A DNA stretch of 30,992 nucleotides from Saccoglossus kowalevskii (GCF_000003605.2 NW_003144288.1:470340-501331), one strand, 5' to 3'; numbered from the stretch's first letter, positions 23,968-28,439 are shown. Notes: a model not told the origin generated them from the letters alone. Made by a program: numbers and translations.

Positions 23968-26262
23968 CTGACATATATAACACATTTATAATCAGTTCCA
24001 AATGATCTCACACTTACCATTATCACTGTTGTGTTTGGTGGCGAGTTTTCAGCAATAGATCCGGATGACGTATAATAGTTAAATATTGGATAGTTGTCAT
24101 TCATGTCCAATATATCAATAATCAATTCTTCGGCAATCTTGATGAAAATATTCAGATAGAGCATGCCGAAAAAAATATACGATTTTATGAAACACTGCAT
24201 TATCGTGTGTGGTTTATACGCGAAACAAACACTTCTACTGTAAAACTGGTTAGCATTCATATGCAAAGCAAATACCAATTTGTATACATAACAATCAGTT
24301 ACCTGAAATACCATTTGAGAACAATGGTGCTGCATTGTGTTTAAAAGAGTTATTGAAAACAGGCCTAATTTTTTTATTTTATTTACCGGGTAAATGAAGC
24401 ACGTTGTATGATCGGCGATGTATCCATTAACTATCAAATGATACCCGTCTTTGACTTCCCTATTAAACACCCTGTTGGTTGTCACGTTCCCCTGCAAATA
24501 ATGACACATATACGCAGTTGAATCAAGACACCCATTGATATTATAGATACAACATTTAAATAGTTTTCAATAAATAGAAAAAAAAAACATGATTAACACT
24601 CATTAGTTTGAGATAGAAATAAAAAAAAAGAACCTACATATATTGGATCAATTTCAAATAAATCATACATTCCGGCAACGACAAATATCACTTCGTAATC
24701 GTCACTTGTTTCGGATAAGATAGTTGTAACATATGTTCCAATCGGCTGGTTCTCGTATACGAATGCAGACTGCAATGTGATGTTTTCAAAGCCTTCCTCT
24801 ACCTGACTTGTTATTTTAACATGTATTTCTGCATCTGTAGCTGCATCTTCGGGTGGTTGTCCGTTATCCCATACCTGAACTGCGAATGTGAACTCATTGT
24901 CCTCGACAGTTACTTCGTCATCGTCTAGAAATTTGGACAGAACGAGTTGGTCAATATTGAACACTACGTTTTCAACTGCCGAAAAATATTTGTCAAATGG
25001 GGGCTTTACTACATAAATCAATCGACCGTTGTCATCTATGTCCTCGTCTGAAGCTAACACGACCACAATTGCGACACGAGCAGCTGTTCCATCAATCCAT
25101 TGGACATGGTAATCGGTCTGCAGCCAATACGGAATATTGTCATTCTTATCGAGTACATTAACGTGAACAGGAATAGTTTTTGTGAACTGACATCCAGTCG
25201 CAGCTACGGTAAATGTATATGCATCCACTTCCTCTCTATCTAACGGCGCCATTGGATATATAACCCCGTGCGAATCAACTCTGAAAACTGTACTCTCTTC
25301 CTCTTCCACTATTGTGTAGTTAACAACTGCTTCGCTTGGAACTTCGTTACTGATGTCCCCTACTGGGTCGTCGGCTTCTCTTTCGTAATATTCAAACATA
25401 TGCAAATTGCTTGAACAGTAACCCTCGGGGTTGATAAAAGAACAATCTGAAAGTAACAACAATTATGAAGCGATGTCACATACAATAATATTCATTTGCC
25501 ACACATACTTATATTTCACCGGATATTTGAGTTTAATCACGACTGGCCCAGTGATGCCATGGCATTGCCAGAAACGTATCAAAATAAATATTGTTTGAGC
25601 ATTATTTCTGGTAGTAGCCGCGAATAACTTCTTATCTTTATCATACTGCATCATCACAAACATGACGGAACTGGACACAGGGAAGAAAACGAGCTTAAAA
25701 AGTGGTGACCAGATAAATGGCAGGGATGTCAGGGATGTTCTCATTGGAATCGTTGATATTTAAAATAGTGCCGAACATCTGACTCAAAATGAATCTAAAA
25801 CTAGAGAATGTTTCCATTTTCCAGTTCACAGTTGTCATGAAGTCATGACAAAAAATATCTCAAATATCAGCTCAAAGTATTTAGAGCGATTTATAGCTAG
25901 AGATAAATCTGATTAAGTGATTATTCTAATTACCTGTAGTTTCAATGGTTTCTGTAGTCACCATAGGAACAGTTGAAGTTTGGCTGCCTACTCCTAAACC
26001 TTGAAAGTACAAAATATGTCACTAAATACATTTGTTAAAACACATCGTTTTTTGACGTAACATTGCAGCTCGCTTAAAAGGTAGAAATCGTATCCATCAT
26101 TTTGTTTGCACAACCTCCGCCGTAGAATATAATATCCCTGATCGTGAAACGTATAGGAATTGGTATTTCAGTTATTCCTTTCAATGTTTTAACAATTTAA
26201 AACTTACCTGGAATCCAAGGCAGTAACACTATCACAGTAAAGAATATAATAAGAGAAACCAT
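3386..26262 (-). CDS. Giant cadherin (about 30 EC repeats) with a phosphotyrosine-motif tail; 43 coding exons
   Basis: The joined exons encode a type I membrane protein of about 3,450 residues. Order: signal peptide (residues 1 to about 19), a Thr/Ser-rich linker, about 30 EC repeats, a short Cys-containing stalk (VECDNCEH), one membrane helix near residues 3,260-3,282, and a tail of about 170 residues. EC hallmarks recur throughout: LDRE, DxD/DAD, DxNDNxP. Cadherins bind calcium between EC repeats and mediate cell-cell adhesion. I see no EGF or laminin-G domains as in Fat or CELSR, and no clear beta-catenin or p120 site as in classical cadherins. The tail has PxxPxR and many YxxM/YxxL/YxN motifs, suggesting SH3/SH2 adaptor docking (inference). 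All exon junctions keep frame; total length assumes exon 12, cut by the gap, is about 736 nt. Exon coordinates are listed separately. The family assignment is firm; orthology is unknown. Confidence 0.9.
3588..3677 (-). CDS. Cadherin exon 42: cytoplasmic tail, third tyrosine module
   Basis: Symmetric 1-1 exon of 90 nt, donor ACAG|GTGATT, acceptor CTCCCACAG. It encodes EYGDYLQPSTG, HEYLDLRQ and QNYMNT. Visible motifs are YLQP (YxxP, Crk/Nck type), YLDL (YxxL) and YMNT (YxN, Grb2 type). Layout resembles a diverged copy of exons 40 and 41. Phosphorylation is inferred, not shown. Confidence 0.8.
4122..4210. repeat. (TA)n microsatellite
   Basis: About 89 bp of alternating TA with one G at 4164, inside the intron between exons 41 and 42. 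Long TA tracts are often length-polymorphic and prone to assembly error. Confidence 0.97.
4298..4378 (-). CDS. Cadherin exon 41: cytoplasmic tail, second YLVM module
   Basis: Symmetric 1-1 exon of 81 nt, donor GAAG|GTAAAT, acceptor ATCTACAG. It encodes AETVPNYLVMNDG followed by AEYSDMDNME. YLVM and YSDM both fit YxxM, the binding motif of the PI3-kinase p85 SH2 domain. The VPNYLVM...EY.D.DNM plan repeats that of exon 40, indicating exon duplication. Confidence 0.85.
4738..4832 (-). CDS. Cadherin exon 40: cytoplasmic tail, first YLVM module
   Basis: Phase 2 to 1, 95 nt, donor CAAG|GTATGT, acceptor TTTTTCAG. It encodes SVPAIPAATH, then SVPNYLVMREPDTEYLDL and DNMQ. YLVM is a YxxM motif and YLDL a YxxL motif. 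Partner of exon 41 in an internal duplication. Confidence 0.85.
5345..5469 (-). CDS. Cadherin exon 39: proline-rich cytoplasmic segment
   Basis: Phase 0 to 2, 125 nt, donor ATAG|GTAAGT, acceptor CAATTCCAG. It begins FPPMLPPRPVKYDND. PMLPPR fits PxxPxR, the class II SH3 ligand consensus. Later tyrosines lie in RGYNVYTLP. No catenin-binding sequence is visible. Confidence 0.85.
5763..5790 (-). CDS. Cadherin exon 38: 28-nt juxtamembrane micro-exon
   Basis: Phase 2 to 0, 28 nt, encoding the end of a Met codon and SKESLSEDP. Donor CCG|GTAAAT. The acceptor TTTCAG directly follows a TTA microsatellite on the coding strand, which takes the place of a normal pyrimidine tract. Phases on both sides agree, supporting this very small exon. 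Confidence 0.75.
5798..5848. repeat. (ATA)n microsatellite at a splice acceptor
   Basis: Seventeen perfect trinucleotide units. On the coding (minus) strand this reads (TTA)n and ends 7 bp before exon 38, within the acceptor region. Confidence 0.97.
6036..6144 (-). CDS. Cadherin exon 37: membrane helix
   Basis: Phase 1 to 2, 109 nt, donor GCAT|GTAAGT, acceptor TTAAATTGCAG. It encodes a Cys-containing stalk VECDNCEHTNS, then a hydrophobic helix beginning WAIVTTILLTIIVVLAIVFA, and KYYC at the cytoplasmic face. This is the only clear membrane segment besides the signal peptide. Confidence 0.9.
6361..6531 (+). mobile_element. MITE copy 1, TTAA-flanked
   Basis: A 163-bp element between TTAA at 6361-6364 and TTAA at 6528-6531. 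Ends are inverted repeats: GGGAGGGTCGTCACCTG on the left and, reversed, the CAGGTGACGATTCCCCC end on the right. It has no coding capacity. The TTAA target site is typical of piggyBac-type transposition, though assignment to that superfamily is inference. A second copy in opposite orientation lies at 22995-23162, about 85% identical by eye. It sits in the intron between exons 36 and 37. Confidence 0.85.
6663..6730 (-). CDS. Cadherin exon 36: end of last EC repeat
   Basis: Phase 2 to 1, 68 nt, donor AAAG|GTGAGA, acceptor ATATTCTCAG. It encodes TVPVVIVVSKVTRPTDPECY, the final beta strand of the membrane-proximal repeat and its linker. Confidence 0.8.
7188..7315 (-). CDS. Cadherin exon 35: membrane-proximal EC repeat (EC30)
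   Basis: Phase 0 to 2, 128 nt, donor CAAG|GTAGAC, acceptor CGTTCTAG. It encodes GIFEIDPMSANIST and SYNLTVIATDAGERPKS, typical cadherin strands. The LDRE position reads LLDPYEDT, so the usual calcium-binding Arg-Glu is lost. Confidence 0.85.
7433..7566 (-). CDS. Cadherin exon 34: first half of EC30
   Basis: Phase 1 to 0, 134 nt, acceptor TTATTCTTCAG, donor GAGAGG|GTAAAT. It encodes DEYSTVVPEYLPIGAVLDLD and DDVDDGAVTYSLAYEG. The DxD region is present. Confidence 0.85.
7567..8407. other. Long intron 33 (841 bp)
   Basis: Lies between exons 34 and 33. The flanking peptides join directly as SPKFSQ-DEYST, so no exon is missing. No repeat, RNA gene or open frame of interest was recognised inside. 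Confidence 0.6.
8408..8516 (-). CDS. Cadherin exon 33: end of EC29
   Basis: Phase 0 to 1, 109 nt, donor CAAG|GTGAGA, acceptor ATTTTTCAG. It encodes LTVLVKDGNPVHSDYG and IEIRYNDLNLHSPKFSQ. The linker reads YNDLNLHSP, a broken DxNDNxP. Confidence 0.85.
8700..8885 (-). CDS. Cadherin exon 32: EC29
   Basis: Phase 0 to 0, 186 nt, acceptor TTGTGTACAG, donor TATTTG|GTAGTC. It encodes DSPIGTFVVDVNATDPD and MFEIDELSGVITTDTNF, classic EC motifs. The LDRE position reads VDMTD. Confidence 0.85.
9082..9293 (-). CDS. Cadherin exon 31: EC28 into EC29
   Basis: Phase 1 to 0, 212 nt, acceptor CTGTCGCAG, donor CCAT|GTAAGT. It encodes FFEIHINSGEIRTNGTIDRE and LLDVNDNAPSVYPSEM. A full DVNDNAP calcium linker closes EC28. 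Confidence 0.88.
9443..9647 (-). CDS. Cadherin exon 30: EC27 end and EC28 start
   Basis: Phase 0 to 1, 205 nt, acceptor TTATTCTAAG, donor GAAG|GTAAGT. It encodes VTITVREVNIYAPECDPSNY and VSENVPDGTYVATVTATDRD. The EC27-EC28 junction reads REVNIYAPEC, lacking the DxNDN acidic residues. Confidence 0.88.
9793..9929 (-). CDS. Cadherin exon 29: EC27 middle
   Basis: Phase 1 to 0, 137 nt, acceptor TTATTATATAG, donor ACCATG|GTACGT. It encodes SEYFIIGRDTGEIRVIKVL and LTINASDNGKPPLSTTTM. The LDRE site is replaced by LIGGV. Confidence 0.85.
10243..10530 (-). CDS. Cadherin exon 28: EC26 end, EC27 start
   Basis: Phase 1 to 1, 288 nt, acceptor TTTTATGCAG, donor AAAG|GTAACC. It encodes YSGIIAPTTNAVIDYE, HIEVIDVNDNAPYFIGEPY and VFTVVAEDADSGENGRIIYT. 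Complete calcium linker at the EC26-EC27 border. Confidence 0.9.
10783..11020 (-). CDS. Cadherin exon 27: EC25 end, EC26 start
   Basis: Phase 0 to 1, 238 nt, acceptor TTTATTTACAG, donor AACT|GTGAGT. It encodes ATDNGVQPQSSTVSVDIIV, TDINDNTPTFTQRHYNGSVE and ATDADEGTNADVYYTIVSGD. Confidence 0.9.
11240..11328 (-). CDS. Cadherin exon 26: EC25 middle
   Basis: Phase 1 to 0, 89 nt, acceptor CTTTATTAG, donor ACG|GTATGT. It encodes EFYIDLNGTIYAVGNVDREE and VPLYTLTVT; NVDRE is the LDRE calcium site. Confidence 0.88.
11447..11630 (-). CDS. Cadherin exon 25: EC24 end, EC25 start
   Basis: Phase 0 to 1, 184 nt, acceptor GCCAACAG. It encodes VNILVNDINDNNPIFDRPSY and VVAIDADTGPNAEIMYSITV. I chose donor AATG|GTAGGT because it gives HNGEFYID, the expected cadherin spacing. 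A second in-frame donor, GGTG|GTAAGC, lies 18 nt downstream (exon low end 11429) and would add six residues. Confidence 0.8.
11756..11863 (-). CDS. Cadherin exon 24: EC24 middle
   Basis: Phase 0 to 0, 108 nt, acceptor TTATCAAAAG, donor TCTCTG|GTAACT. It encodes GDIYTAMKLNRELKDWYSFS and VSASDIDG; LNRE is the LDRE site. It occupies the same place in its repeat as exons 4 and 19 (105 nt each). Confidence 0.85.
12037..12584 (-). CDS. Cadherin exon 23: EC22 end, EC23, EC24 start
   Basis: Phase 1 to 0, 548 nt, acceptor CTTGTTTTAG, donor TCAACG|GTATGT. It includes VFAVDNGEPSHTASTLVTIT, TDINDNPPVF, KATDDDSTTNAELVYSLD and VTAHDGGEPSLYASTNVFV. EC23 ends VWRGGSNGRLEF instead of DxNDNxP, a calcium-free linker. 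It corresponds to exons 8, 11 and 14 with an extra repeat fused on. Confidence 0.9.
12673..12738 (-). CDS. Cadherin exon 22: 66-nt module exon
   Basis: Symmetric 1-1, acceptor GATCATTTCAG, donor GATG|GTAAGA. It encodes GELTTHAALDFEDTGG and RVYKFD, the LDxE strand of EC22. One of five equivalent small exons (7, 10, 13, 16, 22). Confidence 0.88.
13005..13749 (-). CDS. Cadherin exon 21: EC20 end, EC21, EC22 start
   Basis: Phase 0 to 1, 745 nt, acceptor CTTCACAG, donor ACAG|GTAAAT. Recognisable stretches are YTLSGDGHEQFKIDNKTGVI, RDVNDNYPQFTKDEYYYVI, LDREYKAKYVITISASDHG, LLDVNDNQPTF and VTAVDSDAGSNGQVKYTAN. Equivalent to exons 6, 9, 12 and 15. Confidence 0.92.
13850..13990 (-). CDS. Cadherin exon 20: EC19 end, EC20 start
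   Basis: Phase 0 to 0, 141 nt, acceptor TACGATTTCAG, donor CTTCTG|GTAGGG. It encodes IVAELKITVTDENDNFPYFL and YYYGQVEENDQLDDTLPQG. Equivalent to exon 5, with a longer loop between ENDQ and the next strand. Confidence 0.87.
14178..14282 (-). CDS. Cadherin exon 19: EC19 middle
   Basis: Phase 0 to 0, 105 nt, acceptor CTCTTCACCAG, donor GATCCT|GTAAGT. It encodes GEVATAKPLNREERSLYQYS and DDEAVCLADP. Same length and phase as exon 4, and both carry LNRE/FNRE and one Cys near the same place. Confidence 0.87.
14577..15379 (-). CDS. Cadherin exon 18: EC17, EC18, EC19 start
   Basis: Phase 1 to 0, 803 nt, acceptor CCTTTGAACAG, donor ACTACA|GTAAGT. It opens with ESVCEYNGTWFGSNFYQFE, recalling the mature N-terminus in exon 3. 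It contains VTVLDINDNVPIFSQTIYI and VYASDLDSGLRGKISYGLYL. EC18 ends VKLTSDSINNN with no DxNDN. Equivalent to exon 3 (809 nt, same phases). Confidence 0.9.
15631..16047 (-). CDS. Cadherin exon 17: EC15 end and EC16
   Basis: Phase 1 to 1, 417 nt, acceptor TAATTATTTTTAG, donor GAAG|GTAATT. It includes VYAEDNGLSPLTSTALIRV, VLDVNDNAPIFSQETYKSYA and AYDNDSSSNGEMSYHITEN. EC16 ends VTITKVPLEG without a calcium linker, and exon 18 then restarts with an N-terminus-like segment. Confidence 0.9.
16501..16566 (-). CDS. Cadherin exon 16: 66-nt module exon
   Basis: Symmetric 1-1, acceptor CTGTATCCACAG, donor GAAG|GTAATA. It encodes GVILTARTFDYEVLVDRQ and HEFE. The LDRE position reads FDYE. Confidence 0.87.
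16662..17400 (-). CDS. Cadherin exon 15: EC13 end, EC14, EC15 start
   Basis: Phase 0 to 1, 739 nt, acceptor GTGCATTTCAG, donor ACAG|GTAATA. It includes IDATDSDAGLNASIVYTITG, LNLDREDKDVYQLVVTASDR, INDVNDNAPIF, YDDDIGINSRLSYFVIDGDG and LDVNDNAPVFDSELYLANV. Confidence 0.92.
17703..17728. repeat. (GATT)n microsatellite
   Basis: About 6.5 units of GATT in the intron between exons 14 and 15. The same tetranucleotide on the opposite strand forms the array at 23921-23967. Confidence 0.95.
17810..17964 (-). CDS. Cadherin exon 14: EC12 end, EC13 start
   Basis: Phase 1 to 0, 155 nt, acceptor ATTTCCTTTACAG, donor ACCATG|GTAAGA. It encodes VLATDRGKPTLTSSASIKIQ, DVNDNAPSFTEPVYYGDIDE and NSATGTTVTM. Nearly a copy of exon 11, so the duplication that made them is comparatively recent. 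Confidence 0.92.
17965..18744. other. Long intron 13 (780 bp)
   Basis: Lies between exons 14 and 13. The peptides on each side join as RRYEFK-VLATDRG, so nothing coding is missing. No feature recognised inside. Confidence 0.6.
18745..18810 (-). CDS. Cadherin exon 13: 66-nt module exon
   Basis: Symmetric 1-1, acceptor TTTAATTTGCAG, donor AAAG|GTAGAT. It encodes GDILTNRRLDFDDVNNRRYE and FK, close to exon 10 in length, phase and residues. Confidence 0.88.
19263..19289. repeat. Short perfect hairpin
   Basis: AAGGTACGCC and GGCGTACCTT form 10-bp perfect arms around a 7-base loop. It lies in an intron; no function is evident. Confidence 0.7.
19831..19953. repeat. Inverted-repeat element, possible MITE fragment
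   Basis: The 26-nt arms at 19831-19856 and 19928-19953 match at 23 of 26 positions in inverted orientation (CACAGTCAGCTGGCGCA in each). The interior holds GCCGCCATCTTG at 19888-19899, a perfect YY1-type site. No target duplication was found, and the gap 17 bp away may hide more of the element. Confidence 0.6.
19971..20358. other. Assembly gap (388 N)
   Basis: Run of N. It removes the 3' part of exon 12 (end of EC11 and first half of EC12) and the start of intron 12. Confidence 0.99.
20359..20839 (-). CDS. Cadherin exon 12 (3' part lost in gap): EC10 end, EC11
   Basis: Phase 0 start, acceptor ATCTATTCTCAG. Visible 481 nt encode ETTDADAGRNADVLYTLTGN, NDVNDNAPLFEEAVYHFNVS, DMDTGINSRLTYFLVGGSDG and LSHLDRDTTGSYTI, ending in the N run. 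Equivalent exons are 736-745 nt, so its donor should lie near 20095-20104 if the gap length is right. Confidence 0.88.
20946..21100 (-). CDS. Cadherin exon 11: EC9 end, EC10 start
   Basis: Phase 1 to 0, 155 nt, acceptor TATTCCTTGCAG, donor ATCATG|GTATGT. It encodes ALAVDQGEPGLTSTASIKIQ, DINDNAPIFTEPVYYGNVDE and NAETGTTVIM. Close copy of exon 14. Confidence 0.92.
21188..21253 (-). CDS. Cadherin exon 10: 66-nt module exon
   Basis: Symmetric 1-1, acceptor ATTTTTTTAG, donor TTTG|GTAATT. It encodes GEISTDVRLDFEEDDSRRYA and FF, the LDxE strand of EC9. Confidence 0.87.
21338..21387. repeat. Alternating purine-pyrimidine (CA/CG) tract
   Basis: Fifty bases of uninterrupted purine-pyrimidine alternation, mostly CA and CG steps, in the intron between exons 9 and 10. 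This composition favours Z-DNA. Confidence 0.85.
21509..22244 (-). CDS. Cadherin exon 9: EC7 end, EC8, EC9 start
   Basis: Phase 0 to 1, 736 nt, acceptor ATTTATATTCAG, donor ACAG|GTAAGT. It includes TIDADIGLNAAVVYTLTGEG, VNDVNDNSPMFQNTFFNFTV, LSQLDREETARYVLNMSVSD, LLDVNDNSPMF and VTATDPDAGSNGDVLFSLTT. Confidence 0.92.
22352..22500 (-). CDS. Cadherin exon 8: EC6 end, EC7 start
   Basis: Phase 1 to 0, 149 nt, acceptor AACATTCTAG, donor GTTATC|GTAAGT. It encodes VTATDCGNLSSTSVVRVQIL, DSNDNAPVFTENDYFGYIDE and NSVSGTTVVI. Confidence 0.9.
22789..22857 (-). CDS. Cadherin exon 7: 69-nt module exon
   Basis: Symmetric 1-1, acceptor CCTACTGACAG, donor GCAG|GTACAG. It encodes GDVTTASQDFDFEDANARSF and EFA. 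One codon longer than its four counterparts. Confidence 0.87.
22995..23162 (-). mobile_element. MITE copy 2, TTAA-flanked
   Basis: A 160-bp element between TTAA at 22995-22998 and TTAA at 23159-23162, reversed relative to the copy at 6361-6531. The ends read GCGGGAGAGTCGTCACCTG and CAGGTGACGACCCTCCCAC. Its edge lies only 10 bp inside the intron from the exon 6 donor. No coding capacity. Confidence 0.85.
23173..23914 (-). CDS. Cadherin exon 6: EC4 end, EC5, EC6 start
   Basis: Phase 0 to 1, 742 nt, acceptor GATTGACCTAG, donor ACAG|GTAAGT. It includes IEATDADINDNSAIVYSLSG, LNLDREVRDTYELTVTAADM, ISDVNDNTPEF, LDRESISSYVINISAYDTGN and ILDINDNSPVFSFDLYIGSI. Confidence 0.92.
23921..23967. repeat. 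(CAAT)n microsatellite at a splice acceptor
   Basis: Almost 12 units. On the coding strand it reads (TTGA)n and runs to within 6 bp of exon 6, filling nearly half of a 103-bp intron including the acceptor region. Confidence 0.97.
24018..24137 (-). CDS. Cadherin exon 5: EC3 end, EC4 start
   Basis: Phase 0 to 0, 120 nt, acceptor TTTTCATCAAG, donor ATAATG|GTAAGT. It encodes IAEELIIDILDMNDNYPIFN and GSIAENSPPNTTVIM. Equivalent to exon 20. Confidence 0.88.
24387..24491 (-). CDS. Cadherin exon 4: EC3 middle
   Basis: Phase 0 to 0, 105 nt, acceptor ATTATTTGCAG, donor CCCG|GTAAAT. It encodes GNVTTNRVFNREVKDGYHLI and DHTTCFIYP. Equivalent to exon 19. Confidence 0.87.
24638..25446 (-). CDS. Cadherin exon 3: mature N-terminus, EC1, EC2, EC3 start
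   Basis: Phase 1 to 0, 809 nt, acceptor GTTACTTTCAG, donor ATATAT|GTAGGT. It opens DCSFINPEGYCSSN, two cysteines that may pair. It contains MAPLDREEVDAYTFTVAATG, VLDKNDNIPYWLQTDYHV, ASDEDIDDNGRLIYVV and ENQPIGTYVTTIL. EC2 ends VKITSQVEEGF with no DxNDN. Confidence 0.9.
25934..25999 (-). CDS. Cadherin exon 2: Thr/Ser-rich N-terminal linker
   Basis: Symmetric 1-1, 66 nt, acceptor GTACTTTCAAG, donor ACAG|GTAATT. It encodes LGVGSQTSTVPMVTTETIET and T, a likely O-glycosylated spacer (inference). Confidence 0.8.
26208..26262 (-). CDS. Cadherin exon 1 (first coding): signal peptide
   Basis: ATG at 26262-26260, 55 nt, phase 0 to 1, donor CCAG|GTAAGT. It encodes MVSLIIFFTVIVLLPWIP plus a split Gly, a clear hydrophobic signal sequence. 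Ten bases upstream an acceptor (TTTTTTTTAATTTAG) implies an earlier non-coding exon. Confidence 0.85.
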
Positions 26263-26467
26263 AATGAATGTTCTAAATTAAAAAAAAAAGTTAAGTTCAG
26301 TGCAAGTGACTATATGTAGAAACAGAACACGTAACTTTATATTTAAACCAATCAATACCGAACTTCGTTGTTTATAAACATTGAACTATAACGATGTTTT
26401 GCAGTCAACAACGGGCATTAAGTATCAAACCTGGAACAGGATCGTAGTATGACGCAGATGAAATTAC

Positions 26468-26520
26468 CTTAGATAAATATTAACCAATTCGAACTACGTG
26501 GCATTGTGTACGATCGTCTT
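26468..26520 (-). other. Possible 5' UTR exon
   Basis: A donor, TCTAAG|GTAATT, at 26467/26468 on the minus strand could pair with the acceptor before exon 1 (26273). The upstream limit is unknown. The segment contains an ATG that opens an 11-codon frame ending in TAA just before the donor, a possible upstream ORF. No transcript evidence is available. Confidence 0.35.
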
Positions 26521-26523
26521 TAA

Positions 26524-26546
26524 TGACGTCAGAGTAATTTAATTGG
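26524..26546 (-). promoter_or_regulatory. Candidate promoter motifs: CRE and CCAAT
   Basis: A perfect palindromic TGACGTCA at 26524-26531 (CREB/ATF site) and, on the minus strand, CCAAT at 26542-26546 lie just upstream of the possible 5' UTR exon. No TATA box stands at the usual distance. Short motifs, so tentative. Confidence 0.35.
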
Positions 26547-28439
26547 ACCACTCTAGTCAGACCGAATCTCACGAAAACGGTATTGTCTCCGATATGATAC
26601 ATGTTAGGTATTACCAGGTTTATTCTTCTTATATAGCAGAACTATTGGCCAGGTAAGTTTCTTTCAATATTGTAAAATAAATTAATATTGTAAGAAATAA
26701 AGTCAAATAAGGCAAATAGAAATTACAAAAGTGCTTTCACCACCCATCCATATGATATGTTCGATGTGTCACATAAGGCAATTGGAACATGATGAATGAT
26801 CAATCTGGAAGTGTTATGTAAGTGACTATTGGCGAAATACATATATAATAAATTCAACAATTTACGATTTATGCAAATTCCGAAAAACAAACATATACAT
26901 GCACACTATAGAATGTTGATTTTTTTTTATCCGACCTAAAACATGGTGCTGCTTCAATCTTTTGCCATAAATATGTCACTATGGAGAATTACGAAAACAG
27001 TATGCCAATGTGGTTTCATCATCCGCGGTTACATGCTCTGCTTAGATGAAATAATTAAGGTTTTCTATGATAAGTTGTCTGGGGGAAGACAATCACACGA
27101 GTGCTTCCAAAAGTTCACTCTAATTATGTGCTGAGATATCAACACTGTCAGTAAATTCAACACCTGTCTCTGCAGAGATTCCATTGAGCTTCCTCAATAT
27201 TGACCGTTAACTCTCGTTAACCACATGTAATGTCATGGAGAATACTTCAAAAGGGCGTGCATTAACAAACAAAACAATGGAAATAAACTAAAAATAATCG
27301 GTATGTCAAAAGCTAGATACTTCATTGGTTCAAACTATGACATCTCCTGGTCTGGTTGATTACTAATCACGATGTTCTTACTGTGCATATTTCTATTGCT
27401 AAACCCTGGTTCAAAGCCATTCTACTGTGTGTTTTTTGTACAGTGCAGCCACCCCCCTCTGAAAGTAGCCCTACTGGAGTGTACTTCAACGTGGAGGGCT
27501 AGTACAAAAATGTATGTTTGCCCTTGTGCTTCAACACGCAGTGCAGTTGTTCTGACGTATTGCTACTTGCAAAGAATTGTCCTGCAAATCCAGAGTCATC
27601 TTTTTTACAAGCGAATTGAATCTGTTCAGATCCAGGTATTTGCCGTTGTAGGGTACTATTTCTATTTTGAAGTGCAGCTGCTTCATGTAGTATCACTTGC
27701 GTCTATGGAATCATCATGGGCAATCGGCTGCATTATGTACGTTTTGTACAAACAAGGTTATTAAATAGACAGTAAAGTAAGATTGGCATAGCTGTATTGT
27801 GAGCAGTCAACATTTTATTAAAATTAATTTAATTTGTTGGCCCCAGTGACTACATGAATCTTAAAAACACTACCTGCAATGCAGCATGGAATTGTGAGAT
27901 AGCTGTGCTAAACATTGATAAGATTTCTGTGCTGTGGGATTCCCTCTTGTACAAGATGTCGCTAACTCCAGTTGCAGTGAGTGTCGTTGATGTTATTCAT
28001 ATCCTTGCCATCACATTCTATACTACACCTTACAAAACTAGAAATAGCAAATATTAGATGACTATACATTTTGAATGCCTAGGCGGAACAGGACAAAAGC
28101 TGGCACCAGCTGTAGTGGGCTCCGAAATGCCTAACTAAAGATAACTTCAGAACACATTTAGCTGCCAAGAATGAAGCATCGACTTTGGCATTCTGACAGA
28201 CAGCTTTAACAACAATGTACTATTGATGAAACGGATTGAGTTTAGCCTAGTAAGCCTATTATACTAGATGTGCAATACACGCGGGAGACTGGTAGGAAAA
28301 CAAGGTGGTTGGGTTGTGGTCATTGTGCAAACACCTGGGGAGAATTGCGGATCAAATCAATTTGTGAAACAATTAATCATCTAAATCCACGATATCAGTG
28401 AACAGTATACAGTACAGAAATTGTACTTGTGGGGGACTT
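26547..28439. other. Intergenic, no gene recognised
   Basis: Several open frames of 60-130 codons occur (for example 27372-27764 plus strand) but their residue composition is not protein-like and none shows a known domain or consistent splice partners. Confidence 0.5.

Noticed and set aside
25463-25744. 93-codon minus-strand open frame in intron 2
   Set aside because: No acceptor and donor with matching phase make it an alternative exon, and exons 2 and 3 join perfectly without it.
27372-27764. 130-codon plus-strand open frame
   Set aside because: Composition is Cys/Tyr/Leu-rich without a recognisable domain, and a comparable frame exists on the other strand. No splice partners found.
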